This document shows, in pieces, positions 8,374 to 16,576 of a stretch of 64,000 nucleotides of DNA. How positions within the stretch are numbered: the stretch's first letter is position 1; every line of letters starts with the position of its first letter. The DNA is from Desertifilum tharense IPPAS B-1220 (GTDB taxonomy: Bacteria; Cyanobacteriota; Cyanobacteriia; Cyanobacteriales; Desertifilaceae): positions 1-64,000 of the forward strand of contig NZ_MJGC01000048.1 of assembly GCF_001746915.1 (NCBI RefSeq). Direction: 5' to 3'. A model generated the notes under the pieces. The model saw only the letters and a list, made by a program, of their open reading frames with translations. It did not search any database and was not told where the DNA came from. Position numbers and translations under genes: made by a program.

Positions 8374-9640
8374 CCATTAAAGCCAATCCCGCGATCGCGC
8401 TAGGTTCTGGAACCGATTGGGGGGGCTGAAATACTTCTTGTTCGGGTTCCAAATCCAAAGCACTCACCAGTTGAGGATCGACAATCCGAATGCCGTCTGT
8501 TTTAGGGGCGAGGGCAAAATTGCCCGTATAGTCCCACAGTGTCCAGCCCATATTGTATTCTTCTAAAACAGAACGTACATCTTGCGTCCAGGCAAAGCGA
8601 TCCTCTGGATTCACCCAAAAACGACTAGCACCAAACTCAGTCGCCACCACGCGCACCTGATGTGCTTGCTTCCAAGCAGCCAAGGTAGCAATCCGCGCTT
8701 TAATTTTGTCGCGATCCCACTCCTCTTGGCAATAGCCATAGGCTAAATCTACCGCCTTTTGCAGGCTAATCTGGCTTAAAACCTGCTCGCAATCATCATC
8801 ATCCACGCCGTAGGGTAAGTTTCTGATATAACTCAAGTGTTCGTGAACCCAATCTGTGCCTTGATGGGTAAAAACGATCGGTTCGTAGAAATGCAAGCTA
8901 TAAATGACATTCGGATCGGCAATTGGCGTCAGTTGCAGCAACCCCTCAATATTATTCCAGTCATGACCCGTTGCCAGAATGGTATGCTGAGGCGCATGGA
9001 CGCGAATGCTGTCAATTAACTGATTTTGTACCCAATCCCAACGTTCTACGGGGTTTTCGGAAAGATACCAGTTAAAGGAAGGTTCGTTAAGCACTTCCAA
9101 AAACAGGCGTTCTGGATCGAAATGGCTGAGGTGTTGAGCAAAACTTCCCCAAAATTGCGAAATTTGGGCCACAAAGCCATCGTCCTTGGCGAGACGCTCT
9201 TTAAACGAACTGTTCGGGTGTAGGTCAACGATAACGGCAAGGTCATTATCTAAAATCAAGTTTAAAGCCCGGTCGAGATGTTGTAAGTAATGGGCGTTGA
9301 GATCGCTAGGATTGCCTTCATTTAAAAGTAAGACCGGATCGACGGGCAAGCGGACATGATTGAAGCCTAAGCTTTTGATGGTGGCGAGATCGGTTTGGGT
9401 AATAAAGCTATTGAGTCTCGTATCGCTGTAATTGGAACTTTGGGCAAACCAGTGACTGAGATTAATCCCATTGGTTAACTGCATCAAACGGGTATCGAGA
9501 TCGAGAAGATGGTTAATGTCTGTGGAGGTTAATTGGGGAGAAGGAGTGTCATTGGCAACAGCCGATGGCAAATGAACTACTGAAGCCACCGCACAGCAAG
9601 ACAGTGTTAAACTTAACAGGCTTGTGAATATTTGTTTCAT
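8339..9640 (-). CDS. Secreted glycoside hydrolase family 5 (cellulase-like) with PEP-CTERM-like tail
   Basis: A 433-residue secreted glycosidase. It starts MKQIFTSLLS with a signal peptide (about 1-28, ending SAVA); a longer frame to 9712 would bury the signal and was not used. The (beta/alpha)8 GH5 fold shows GFNHVRLPVDP, the acid/base glutamate in EVLNEPSF (Glu186) and the nucleophile in VVATEFGAS (Glu335), so both catalytic residues are present. GH5 enzymes cleave beta-1,4 glucans or mannans; the substrate cannot be told here. The tail VPEPSAIAGLALMVILAKRKL has Pro-Glu-Pro, a hydrophobic stretch and basic residues, like a PEP-CTERM sorting signal. This would suggest export and processing by an exosortase. 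It is convergent with the GNAT gene with a 35-bp overlap. Confidence 0.88.
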   Translation of the reverse strand: MKQIFTSLLSLTLSCCAVASVVHLPSAVANDTPSPQLTSTDINHLLDLDTRLMQLTNGINLSHWFAQSSNYSDTRLNSFITQTDLATIKSLGFNHVRLPVDPVLLLNEGNPSDLNAHYLQHLDRALNLILDNDLAVIVDLHPNSSFKERLAKDDGFVAQISQFWGSFAQHLSHFDPERLFLEVLNEPSFNWYLSENPVERWDWVQNQLIDSIRVHAPQHTILATGHDWNNIEGLLQLTPIADPNVIYSLHFYEPIVFTHQGTDWVHEHLSYIRNLPYGVDDDDCEQVLSQISLQKAVDLAYGYCQEEWDRDKIKARIATLAAWKQAHQVRVVATEFGASRFWVNPEDRFAWTQDVRSVLEEYNMGWTLWDYTGNFALAPKTDGIRIVDPQLVSALDLEPEQEVFQPPQSVPEPSAIAGLALMVILAKRKLNRV

Positions 9641-10020
9641 ACCCAGTCTCAAGTGAAAAATTTGAATTTGTTGATACTTCGGGTGCGTCGTTGCGATGAG
9701 TACCAACAGCAACCCCTGGCGGCTAATTCCGTGGTTTCACTGCATTGATATGGCAAAGCGTGTGGAGTCTAGAAAACCGTTAGGTTAATCTTGACTCGCA
9801 GTTCAGCTTGCCCTCAGCGTTATGGCGATCGCTAGGTTAATTTTCGTTTCAGTATTTTTGCAGTTCAACGTCTCTCAATCGTTACACAAGAACTGAAAAA
9901 CTGCGGAAAATACTCAGAAGCTTTACCGAAATCTAACGTTAGCTTTACCGAATTTAAATATTTTCACGCTACCCTAGTTAGCCTTCAATTCAGTATTTTC
10001 ATGGAGTCAGGCGATCGCTC
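9641..10020. other. 380-bp intergenic region upstream of the GH5 gene with short repeats
   Basis: No gene is visible. The region holds the GH5 promoter and the 3' flank of the RecB-like gene. It contains a 12-bp direct repeat AGCTTTACCGAA (9919-9930 and 9941-9952, 22 bp apart centre to centre). The motif CAGTATTTT occurs at 9850 and 9991, with a near-copy in inverted orientation at 9899-9915. These could be operator or stem-loop elements. Confidence 0.5.
9919..9952. repeat. Paired 12-bp direct repeat AGCTTTACCGAA
   Basis: Two exact copies at 9919-9930 and 9941-9952, about two helical turns apart, some 280-310 bp upstream of the GH5 start. The spacing is compatible with cooperative binding of a regulator. 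No matching regulator was identified. Confidence 0.45.
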
Positions 10021-11469
10021 CTAGAACCTAGAAAAGCGGGTGGGTAAAAAATACTGTACCAGCCACTCTTTCACCCGATGGGTAGCCAAGCAGTCATCCT
10101 GGTTGTAGCGAACGATCGCCTCTAGATATTGCGGATTGCCTGTTTTCAGCCAGCGATCGTACCAGTAAATACACTGAGCGCCATTGGCCCGACTATCTTG
10201 CCACTCAAACCCCATCCATCGGGCGATCGCCTTCAGCGCGTAGCCTTCAACCGGGAGAATCGCCAAGCGCGTCACCCGTTCGTGAATATCCACAAACCGC
10301 TTGAGTAAAGGTTCCCAGCGCTGTCTGGGCGTAGAGTAGCGTTTGGCGAGCTGGCGAGTTGCTTTTACCTCATAATCGCAGAAATGGAAAATCGGCGCAT
10401 CGGGATAGGATTCCACCAACTCTAGAAACTGCTGCCAAATTTGGGCTTCCGCATCCGGATGAGGGGCGAGGAAGGGGTGAAACACCTGAGTTTGCGATCG
10501 CCGATCGACCACCAGCACGCCCAGGAGATAGTCTAGATTCAGTTCCGGTTCTGCCTCAATATCAAAATAGAGTTCCACCGCAGACACGGGTAAATCATTG
10601 GGGAGGGGTTGAGATTTGGCGATCGCCTGATTTTGGACAACCGCTTGGGCTTGCACCACCAACTGAGCCGCTACCTCTGGCTCAATTTCCCCTTCTAGAT
10701 GCTGAGGATGGCTTTGGGCTAACAACTCCACCGTCGTCACCCCCAACGCTTGCAAACTTTGGTAGCGAGTCGGCGTTACCCCTGCAATTAAAGACAAATG
10801 ATTTTGCGACTGCGCCACCTGCTTGCAGCTACTCAACCAGTTGCAAAGATTGCAGCGCTGGCGGCTAATAAACACCTCTGGCTCTAAGCGAGCATCTAGC
10901 ATTTCCAAACAATCGTGCAGACGCGCTTCAAGCTGAGGCAACACCTTATGCAAATTCACCGAGTAGAAACGATTATCCCGCAATTCTAGCCCGGCCACCT
11001 GCGGCATCGTGCCTTGAACCGAGAGCAGGAGAAACGCATGAAATGCAGCAATAATCTGATAATCAAACTTAGGACGCTTTCCCAAACGGACAATCGTGGG
11101 AACGTAAAGCCAGTCGCCAAACTCCGACTCTCCGGGACATTTAATTAATAAATCGGGTACGCCCAACAAAGAAATGCCAGACGAGGCTTGCGTGGGAACC
11201 AGGAGAACCCCGCGATGAATGCAACTCACGCCTTGACGCATCATTTCTCGCGTGGCTTCTGCTCCCGCCTGCCAATCTGAGGAGGAGTAAATGGGCGATT
11301 GGTAATCATAGTCTGCCAAAACCTGATGTTGGTGAGCAGCGCTATCTTGTAACAGTTTCCCCAAATAATCGCTTTGAGGATCTTGCTGAGTGCGATCGCC
11401 ATAAACCTCAAGGAAGGCTCGGCGGTTGCACCGTTGGAAGTAAAACAGAAGTTCGGCAGTCAACAGCAT
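10021..11469 (-). CDS. TM0106 family RecB-like putative nuclease
   Basis: A 482-residue protein starting MLLTAELLFYFQRCNRRAFL, typical of the TM0106-type RecB-like family. The N-terminal part (about 1-260) is a PD-(D/E)XK RecB/Cas4-like module with GVPDLLIK and a cysteine cluster CNLCNWLSSC that may bind an Fe-S cluster. A helix-hairpin-like linker (GVTPTRYQSLQALGV) follows. The C-terminal part (about 305-482) is a predicted RNase H-like DEDD exonuclease (YFDIEAEP, HFCDYEVKA, YNQDDCLATHRV). No substrate has been established for this family, to my knowledge; a role in DNA repair is inferred. It stands alone, with 286 bp separating it from the divergent kinase. Confidence 0.85.
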   Translation of the reverse strand: MLLTAELLFYFQRCNRRAFLEVYGDRTQQDPQSDYLGKLLQDSAAHQHQVLADYDYQSPIYSSSDWQAGAEATREMMRQGVSCIHRGVLLVPTQASSGISLLGVPDLLIKCPGESEFGDWLYVPTIVRLGKRPKFDYQIIAAFHAFLLLSVQGTMPQVAGLELRDNRFYSVNLHKVLPQLEARLHDCLEMLDARLEPEVFISRQRCNLCNWLSSCKQVAQSQNHLSLIAGVTPTRYQSLQALGVTTVELLAQSHPQHLEGEIEPEVAAQLVVQAQAVVQNQAIAKSQPLPNDLPVSAVELYFDIEAEPELNLDYLLGVLVVDRRSQTQVFHPFLAPHPDAEAQIWQQFLELVESYPDAPIFHFCDYEVKATRQLAKRYSTPRQRWEPLLKRFVDIHERVTRLAILPVEGYALKAIARWMGFEWQDSRANGAQCIYWYDRWLKTGNPQYLEAIVRYNQDDCLATHRVKEWLVQYFLPTRFSRF

Positions 11470-11558
11470 GATTCTTTAAGGCTAACAGGAAATTCGTTGC
11501 GGTCATTACTGATTTGCAGTTGACGCTTTCCAGGGCATCCTGTTAATAGGGTTGAACG

Positions 11559-11685
11559 TAAAGACTGGGAACGCCAAGTCTTTACACCATGAAAGACGGC
11601 AGGCTCCGCATAAATCCTGAGTTTAGCTCAATTCAGTGGGTGCATCTTCACAACAACTTTGAATCGGTAGAACTTGACGTTCTAC
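11559..11685. other. Two stem-loops in the leader of the hybrid kinase
   Basis: In the 286-bp gap between divergent genes, GTAAAGACT (11559-11567) pairs with AGTCTTTAC (11577-11585), and GTAGAAC (11667-11673) pairs with GTTCTAC (11679-11685). Neither is followed by a T run, so they are not terminators on the plus strand. They may be leader structures or operators. Confidence 0.4.
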
Positions 11686-11755
11686 TGCACCTGTCGTGCA
11701 TTGGGACTTCCAGTCAACCTTTGCTATCGACCAACCGACCGTATCGGTAACAACT

Positions 11756-14158
11756 ATGTCTTCAGAATCTCCGCTTCATTTTCCCAAGCGTCGCCTTGCT
11801 GCCTTATACATTGCAGCACTCGGCGCGATCGCTATTTTATCGTTATTAGGACACGCCTGGATCGAGCGATCGCTCAACCAACAACTGTACAGCACCCATA
11901 CCCTGAGTCTGGTCAGTCGCCAGTTAACCTTGGGAGAGAAACTCACCAAAAGCGCGATCGCCCTCCAGCACGCCAGCACCCCCGAACTTCGTCAAGCCTA
12001 CCGCGCCGAACTGGAAACCACCTTTACCCTGTGGAGAGACACGCACCAAACCTTACAAACCGGAGATCCGCAACAGCATCTTCCGCCTCCCCTCACCCCG
12101 GAAATTCGCCGCCAATGGGAAGCGATCGCCCCTAGCTATCAAACCCTGCTTCAAGCCACCCAAGAGATTTTAGAAACCCCCTCCAACGCCAATCTGGGTA
12201 GCCGCGTGCAAACCTTGCTGGCTCATGAAGCCGACTTTAACGCCCGCATGGAAGCGATCGCCAGCCAGTACCACCAAGCCGCCAGCCAACACTTGGGCGA
12301 AGTTCAACAAATTCAGCGCAATCTCCTCTATGCGATTCTCGCCCTCTTATTCCTGGAAGGATTATTAATCTTTGCCCCAACCCTTTGGCAACTGCGCCGC
12401 CATATCGCCGCCCTTAAACAAGCCGAAAGCCACAACGCCAGCATCGCCAAAGAACTGAAGCGCAAAAACACCGCCCTCGACTTAGCCTTACAAGAAGCGC
12501 AGTCTGCAACCCGCCTCAAATCCGAATTTCTCGCCAACATGAGCCATGAAATTCGCACCCCCATGAATGGCGTGATTGGGATGACGGGGCTACTCTTGGA
12601 TACCGAACTCGACGAAGAGCAACTCGAATACGTCGAAACCATCCGCACCTGTAGCAACTCGCTACTCACCATCGTTAACGATATTCTCGACTTCTCGAAA
12701 ATTGAAGCGGGCAAACTGGAACTGGAAACCCAACCGTTTAACCTGTACGATTGCGTAGAAGACTCGCTCGATTTACTGGTGGCTCAAGCCGCAGACAAGG
12801 GTCTTAACCTCGCCTATCTGATTCCCCCAGGAACGCCTCCGACACTGATTGGCGATATCACCCGCCTCAGACAAATTTTGGTGAACTTAGCGGGAAATGC
12901 CGTTAAATTCACTGCCCAAGGTGAAGTTGTCGTTTCGGTGAATGCTCGTCCGTTGCATCTAGCGAAAAACGGTCAACCTCAAGAAGAGGGCGCAGGCTGG
13001 TATGAAGTCCATTTTGCTGTAAAAGATACTGGAATTGGCATTCCCGAAGACCGCAAAGACCGATTGTTTCAATCGTTTTCTCAGGTTGATGCGTCCACCA
13101 CGCGTCACTATGGCGGAACCGGGTTAGGGCTAGCAATCAGTCGGCGTCTGAGCGAATTAATGGGCGGGAAGATGTGGGTAGAAAGCGTGGAGGGTCAAGG
13201 CTCAACCTTCCATTTTACGATTGTGGCTGAGTCTGCGGAGAGTCCCCAAGCGGCTTATTTGAGCGATCGCATTCCTCAACTGCAAGGCAGACAACTTTTA
13301 GCGATCGCCGCCAACCTCACCAACCAACAAATTATCCGCCAGTACGCCCAGCAATGGGGAATGAGCGTGCAAGCCCTAGAAAGCTATAGCGCGGCGCTAG
13401 TCTGGGTAGAACAAGGAAATCCGTGCGATGTGGCGATCGTGGATGCTGAAATTCTAGAGTCTCAAGCCATTGTGCCGAACGATTGTCCCTTCGCGATCGC
13501 TGTGCTGACCTATTTGGGACAAAGCCTCGATGCTCGCCGGGAACGCTGTACAAATCGCGATTCAGAGTGGGCGGCGTATTTAACCAAACCCCTGAAACCC
13601 AAACAGCTTTATGAAACGCTTACCGATCTGTGCGTTGCGGTCGAACCTGCGGGCGCTAGGAGTCGCCCCAGTCTGCCCACCTCTCCGTTTGACGCCAGCG
13701 ATCGCCCTTTAAAGATTCTGCTGGCTGAAGATAGCGTGGTCAACCAACGGATGGTCTTGCAACTTCTCCAAGGTTTGGGCTACCGCGCCGATGTGGTGGG
13801 GAATGGCTTGGAAGTCTTAGAAGCCTTGTGTCGCCAGCCTTACGATTTGGTGCTAATGGATATCCAAATGCCGGAGATGGACGGGTTTCAAGCAACGGAG
13901 TGCATTGTCAACTCTTGGCCGCTGAACGCCACCTCGGCTGAATGCGGCGGACTGTCCCCCCATCCGCGCTTAAAACCCCATCCGGCCCCCTCGCGCCCTC
14001 GGATTGTTGCCATGTATGCCAGCGCCTTAGAACGCGACTTGCAACGCTGTCTCGCTGCCGGAATGGATGACTATTTGAGCAAACCCGTCCGGTTAGAAGC
14101 CCTGCAAGCCGTGCTAGAACGCTGTTTAGCAAAACCGACTTTGATCGGAAATTGCTAG
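11756..14158 (+). CDS. Membrane hybrid histidine kinase (HisKA-HATPase-REC)
   Basis: An 800-residue sensor. It has a transmembrane helix (about 13-35), a helical four-helix-bundle-like periplasmic region, a second helix (about 185-205), a coiled coil, HisKA with the phospho-acceptor His264 in [12 protein letters not shown], and HATPase_c with DTGIGIP and [10 protein letters not shown] degenerate receiver follows (about 500-630). The last domain is an intact receiver with Asp702 ([11 protein letters not shown]) and the terminal SKP loop. Phosphate should pass from His264 to Asp702, and then to an unlinked HPt or regulator, since no HPt domain is present. ATG 11756 is preferred over a frame extended 20 codons upstream because it starts just before the first helix. 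The usual ALTA-type switch motif near the end of REC reads MYAS. It ends 6 bp from the convergent BON-domain gene. Confidence 0.88.
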   Translation: MSSESPLHFPKRRLAALYIAALGAIAILSLLGHAWIERSLNQQLYSTHTLSLVSRQLTLGEKLTKSAIALQHASTPELRQAYRAELETTFTLWRDTHQTLQTGDPQQHLPPPLTPEIRRQWEAIAPSYQTLLQATQEILETPSNANLGSRVQTLLAHEADFNARMEAIASQYHQAASQHLGEVQQIQRNLLYAILALLFLEGLLIFAPTLWQLRRHIAALKQAESHNASIAKELKRKNTALDLALQEAQSATRLKSEFLANMSHEIRTPMNGVIGMTGLLLDTELDEEQLEYVETIRTCSNSLLTIVNDILDFSKIEAGKLELETQPFNLYDCVEDSLDLLVAQAADKGLNLAYLIPPGTPPTLIGDITRLRQILVNLAGNAVKFTAQGEVVVSVNARPLHLAKNGQPQEEGAGWYEVHFAVKDTGIGIPEDRKDRLFQSFSQVDASTTRHYGGTGLGLAISRRLSELMGGKMWVESVEGQGSTFHFTIVAESAESPQAAYLSDRIPQLQGRQLLAIAANLTNQQIIRQYAQQWGMSVQALESYSAALVWVEQGNPCDVAIVDAEILESQAIVPNDCPFAIAVLTYLGQSLDARRERCTNRDSEWAAYLTKPLKPKQLYETLTDLCVAVEPAGARSRPSLPTSPFDASDRPLKILLAEDSVVNQRMVLQLLQGLGYRADVVGNGLEVLEALCRQPYDLVLMDIQMPEMDGFQATECIVNSWPLNATSAECGGLSPHPRLKPHPAPSRPRIVAMYASALERDLQRCLAAGMDDYLSKPVRLEALQAVLERCLAKPTLIGNC

Positions 14159-14164
14159 AGGGGG

Positions 14165-15334
14165 TTAACTGATGCTGAGTTGTTCGCTATTGACTTGAGT
14201 ACAGCCTTTTTCGGATTTAGCGATCGCGATCGCTCGATCCAACTCAGAACGCCCTTTCACCTGGCCTTTGAGAACAACGGTTCCCCCGGTTTGAGCCACC
14301 CACACCGAATTCAACCCGGCCGTTCTCAGGCTGCGTTCGACCCGTTGCGCCAATCCACTTTCATGATATTGCCCATCGGTGCCAATTCTCTCTGGAGGAA
14401 TGTTGGGAGACTGTACCGATTGGGAGATAATGGGCGTTTGTTGGCGATCGACTAAACTATTGGCGCGCACCACTAAACTTTTAGCCACCGTTTGAATGCC
14501 CGTATGCTCGAAGTAGTTGGTAGTTTGATCCAAAAAAGCGGCTACAAAATCTAATTTGTCATCCGCCAACTGAATCGTATTGCCTAAGTGGCTGATAATC
14601 GACTGGGGTGTCACCCCCGTACGCGCGACAAAACCGCTCATCCAACCTTGAACTGCATTCAGACTCTCGCGCACAAAACCCAGTTTGCTGGCGTTATTCT
14701 CTCCAGGGATAAAGCTGCTGACGGCTGCAAAAGCCGGGTTCTGTTCGAGAACGGAGCCATTGTCATTATCAATGACGCTGTGAATCTTACTTAAGAAATT
14801 GGGGCCGAGGGGCAAGACGGCATCAATGCAGACTAAAGCCGCCATCCGCATTAAAGCCGCATCTTGGTAATTTTGCGATAGGGCATTGGCAAATTGGCTG
14901 GGGTTGGGGGAAATGCCATTGAGTCTGGAGAAAGCCAGCAGTTCAACGGCTATTTTTAAACCCAGATCGACGGATTGCAAGACATCGGCTTTTGGGGTGA
15001 GTTGGTTGAGAACCGAGAGAAAACCAATTTTTTCGCCCACCTTATTCGCCATTGCTGCGGTTCCCAAGGCGACATCGGCTTTATCGATAGTTTGGTAGAG
15101 GCGCACCGCAAACTGATAGGGTTCTTTGGGGTCTTGATACAATAGCGTCGCGCGATCGCGGATTTGCTGAATGCGCCCCGGATCGGTTTCTCCTGTCACC
15201 GATCGAATCGTGGCATCAAACCCGACAAGATTATTCCACTGACCCGGAACCACAAAATCTAGCGCCCGCAGCACCTTCACGGTAATGTTATCGCTGGGGA
15301 GGCGTTCCATTAAGCTGACGATCGATTCACTCAT
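14165..15334 (-). CDS. BON-domain protein, otherwise uncharacterised
   Basis: A 389-residue protein. Only the last ~70 residues are recognised: VERSLRTAGL, GGTVVLKGQVKGRSELDRAI and CTQVNSEQLSI match a BON domain, a small alpha/beta fold thought to bind phospholipid or sugar. The first ~310 residues are helical and soluble, without a signal peptide or membrane helix, and carry no motif I know. The start MSESIVSLMERLPSDNIT has an ATG at 15334. It is divergent from yebC (145 bp apart) and convergent with the hybrid kinase. Homologues are probably restricted to cyanobacteria, but that is an impression. Confidence 0.75.
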   Translation of the reverse strand: MSESIVSLMERLPSDNITVKVLRALDFVVPGQWNNLVGFDATIRSVTGETDPGRIQQIRDRATLLYQDPKEPYQFAVRLYQTIDKADVALGTAAMANKVGEKIGFLSVLNQLTPKADVLQSVDLGLKIAVELLAFSRLNGISPNPSQFANALSQNYQDAALMRMAALVCIDAVLPLGPNFLSKIHSVIDNDNGSVLEQNPAFAAVSSFIPGENNASKLGFVRESLNAVQGWMSGFVARTGVTPQSIISHLGNTIQLADDKLDFVAAFLDQTTNYFEHTGIQTVAKSLVVRANSLVDRQQTPIISQSVQSPNIPPERIGTDGQYHESGLAQRVERSLRTAGLNSVWVAQTGGTVVLKGQVKGRSELDRAIAIAKSEKGCTQVNSEQLSIS

Positions 15335-15478
15335 GCGTCACTCTCTCAAGTTGGTGTCTCTCTATTGTCGCTACTGGGTTAGGGGCGATCGCCATTTGTC
15401 CAATTTTTCTTAAGCTGCGATCGTTGCAACCGATACAATAGCGATGAACTTAGTTTGTTAATCCCTTCCGTTGAATCT

Positions 15479-16243
15479 ATGGCAGGACACAGTAAGTGGG
15501 CGAATATTAAACGTCAAAAAGAACGAGTGGATGCGAAAAAAGGCAAAACCTTTACCAAGATTTCTCGCGAAATTATAGTCGCCGCCCGCAGTGGGGGCGA
15601 TCCGGCGGGGAATTTTCAGTTGCGAACGGCCATTGAAAAAGCCAAAGCCGCAGGTATCCCCAATGACAATATCGACAGGGCGATCGCTAAAGGGGCAGGC
15701 ACCTGGGGGGGAGAGGGAAACCAATATGAAGCGATTCGCTACGAAGGTTATGGGCCGGGGGGTGTGGCGATCCTGGTTGAAGCGCTAACCGATAACCGCA
15801 ACCGCACCGCCGCTGACTTGCGCGCCGCCTTCAGCAAACAAGGCGGAAATTTGGGCGAGACGGGGTGTGTCAGTTGGATGTTCGATCAAAAGGGAGTGGT
15901 GCGCGTTGGCGGTTCCCTGGATGAGGAAGCCTTGCTGGAAGCTTCTTTAGAAGGGGGGGCCGAGTCTTACGAGATTTCGGAAGAAGAGGACGGCCCAGTC
16001 GCGGAGGTGTTTGCGGAGGTGACGAATCTGCAAAACCTCAGCCAAACTTTACAGGATAGTGGGTTTGAGGTGTTGGAGTCTGAGTTGCGCTGGATTCCCA
16101 ATAATACGGTAGAAGTGACGGATTTTGACCAGGCGCGATCGCTTCTTAAGTTAATTGATGCTTTGGAAGATTTGGATGATGTCCAAAATGTGACGCCGAA
16201 TTTTGAAATGGCTGATGAAGTGATGTCTCTGAGTATCGCTTAG
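15479..16243 (+). CDS. yebC: YebC/PmpR family regulatory protein
   Basis: A 254-residue protein with the invariant family start [21 protein letters not shown]. The three-domain YebC core is complete: [11 protein letters not shown] in domain 1, [14 protein letters not shown] in domain 2, and [31 protein letters not shown] at the end. I start at the ATG of MAGHSK; the frame is open eight codons upstream but the family N terminus is fixed. YebC members have been described as DNA-binding regulators, and more recently some have been tied to ribosome stalling at proline tracts. Which applies here is unknown. It is followed by a hairpin terminator. Confidence 0.94.
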   Translation: MAGHSKWANIKRQKERVDAKKGKTFTKISREIIVAARSGGDPAGNFQLRTAIEKAKAAGIPNDNIDRAIAKGAGTWGGEGNQYEAIRYEGYGPGGVAILVEALTDNRNRTAADLRAAFSKQGGNLGETGCVSWMFDQKGVVRVGGSLDEEALLEASLEGGAESYEISEEEDGPVAEVFAEVTNLQNLSQTLQDSGFEVLESELRWIPNNTVEVTDFDQARSLLKLIDALEDLDDVQNVTPNFEMADEVMSLSIA

Positions 16244-16276
16244 GGCTGTAGAAGCTGTTGCTTTTGCATTCGGATA

Positions 16277-16316
16277 CCCGCACCGGATCGCCTAGCGGTC
16301 GGTGCGGGTTCTTTCG
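16277..16316 (+). terminator. Hairpin terminator downstream of yebC
   Basis: CCCGCACCG (16277-16285) pairs perfectly with CGGTGCGGG (16300-16308), with a 14-nt loop, followed by TTCTTTC. It lies 34 bp after the yebC stop. Confidence 0.75.
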
Positions 16317-16390
16317 CGTCTGGAAATCGAATTTGAAGTTGAAAAGCGCGATCGCTCTCTCTTCAGGGCTTCACAGCATCTACCCTGCGG

Positions 16391-16576
16391 GAGATTATGA
16401 AAAAAAACGAAGTTCGATTTAATAGAATATACCCTTTCAGGGGTGAGTTCAGACCGGGCCAAATCTGTCCTGGGAGGAACCGTACTCAGCCTAACGGTTG
16501 AAAGCGACCTGTTTTTTCTTTAATACGCGGATCGACGGAACCTGCATCGGCCCCAACCCAGCGAGCAACATCACCT
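16391..16576 (+). ncRNA. Structured leader or small RNA with attenuator-like alternative hairpins
   Basis: The 186 bp before the multi-PAS kinase have an ordered set of short stems: CCCT/AGGG (16432-16442), CAGA/TCTG (16450-16467) and AACCGT/ACGGTT (16478-16499). The last overlaps a competing hairpin GGTTG-AAAG-CGACC (16496-16509), which is followed directly by a run of six T (16512-16517). The two cannot form together, as in an attenuator or riboswitch. I could not match it to any RNA family I know. The terminator stem is only 5 bp with one G-U pair, so this is tentative. Confidence 0.35.

Noticed and set aside
9641..9712. Upstream start for the GH5 gene
   Set aside because: It would put 24 residues before a clear signal peptide.
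10359..10868. 169-residue plus-strand open frame inside the RecB-like gene
   Set aside because: It is antisense to a well-supported gene and is low-complexity and proline-rich.
11674..12135. 153-residue frame overlapping the start of the hybrid kinase
   Set aside because: It is out of frame with the kinase and rich in Arg and Pro, typical of a shadow frame.
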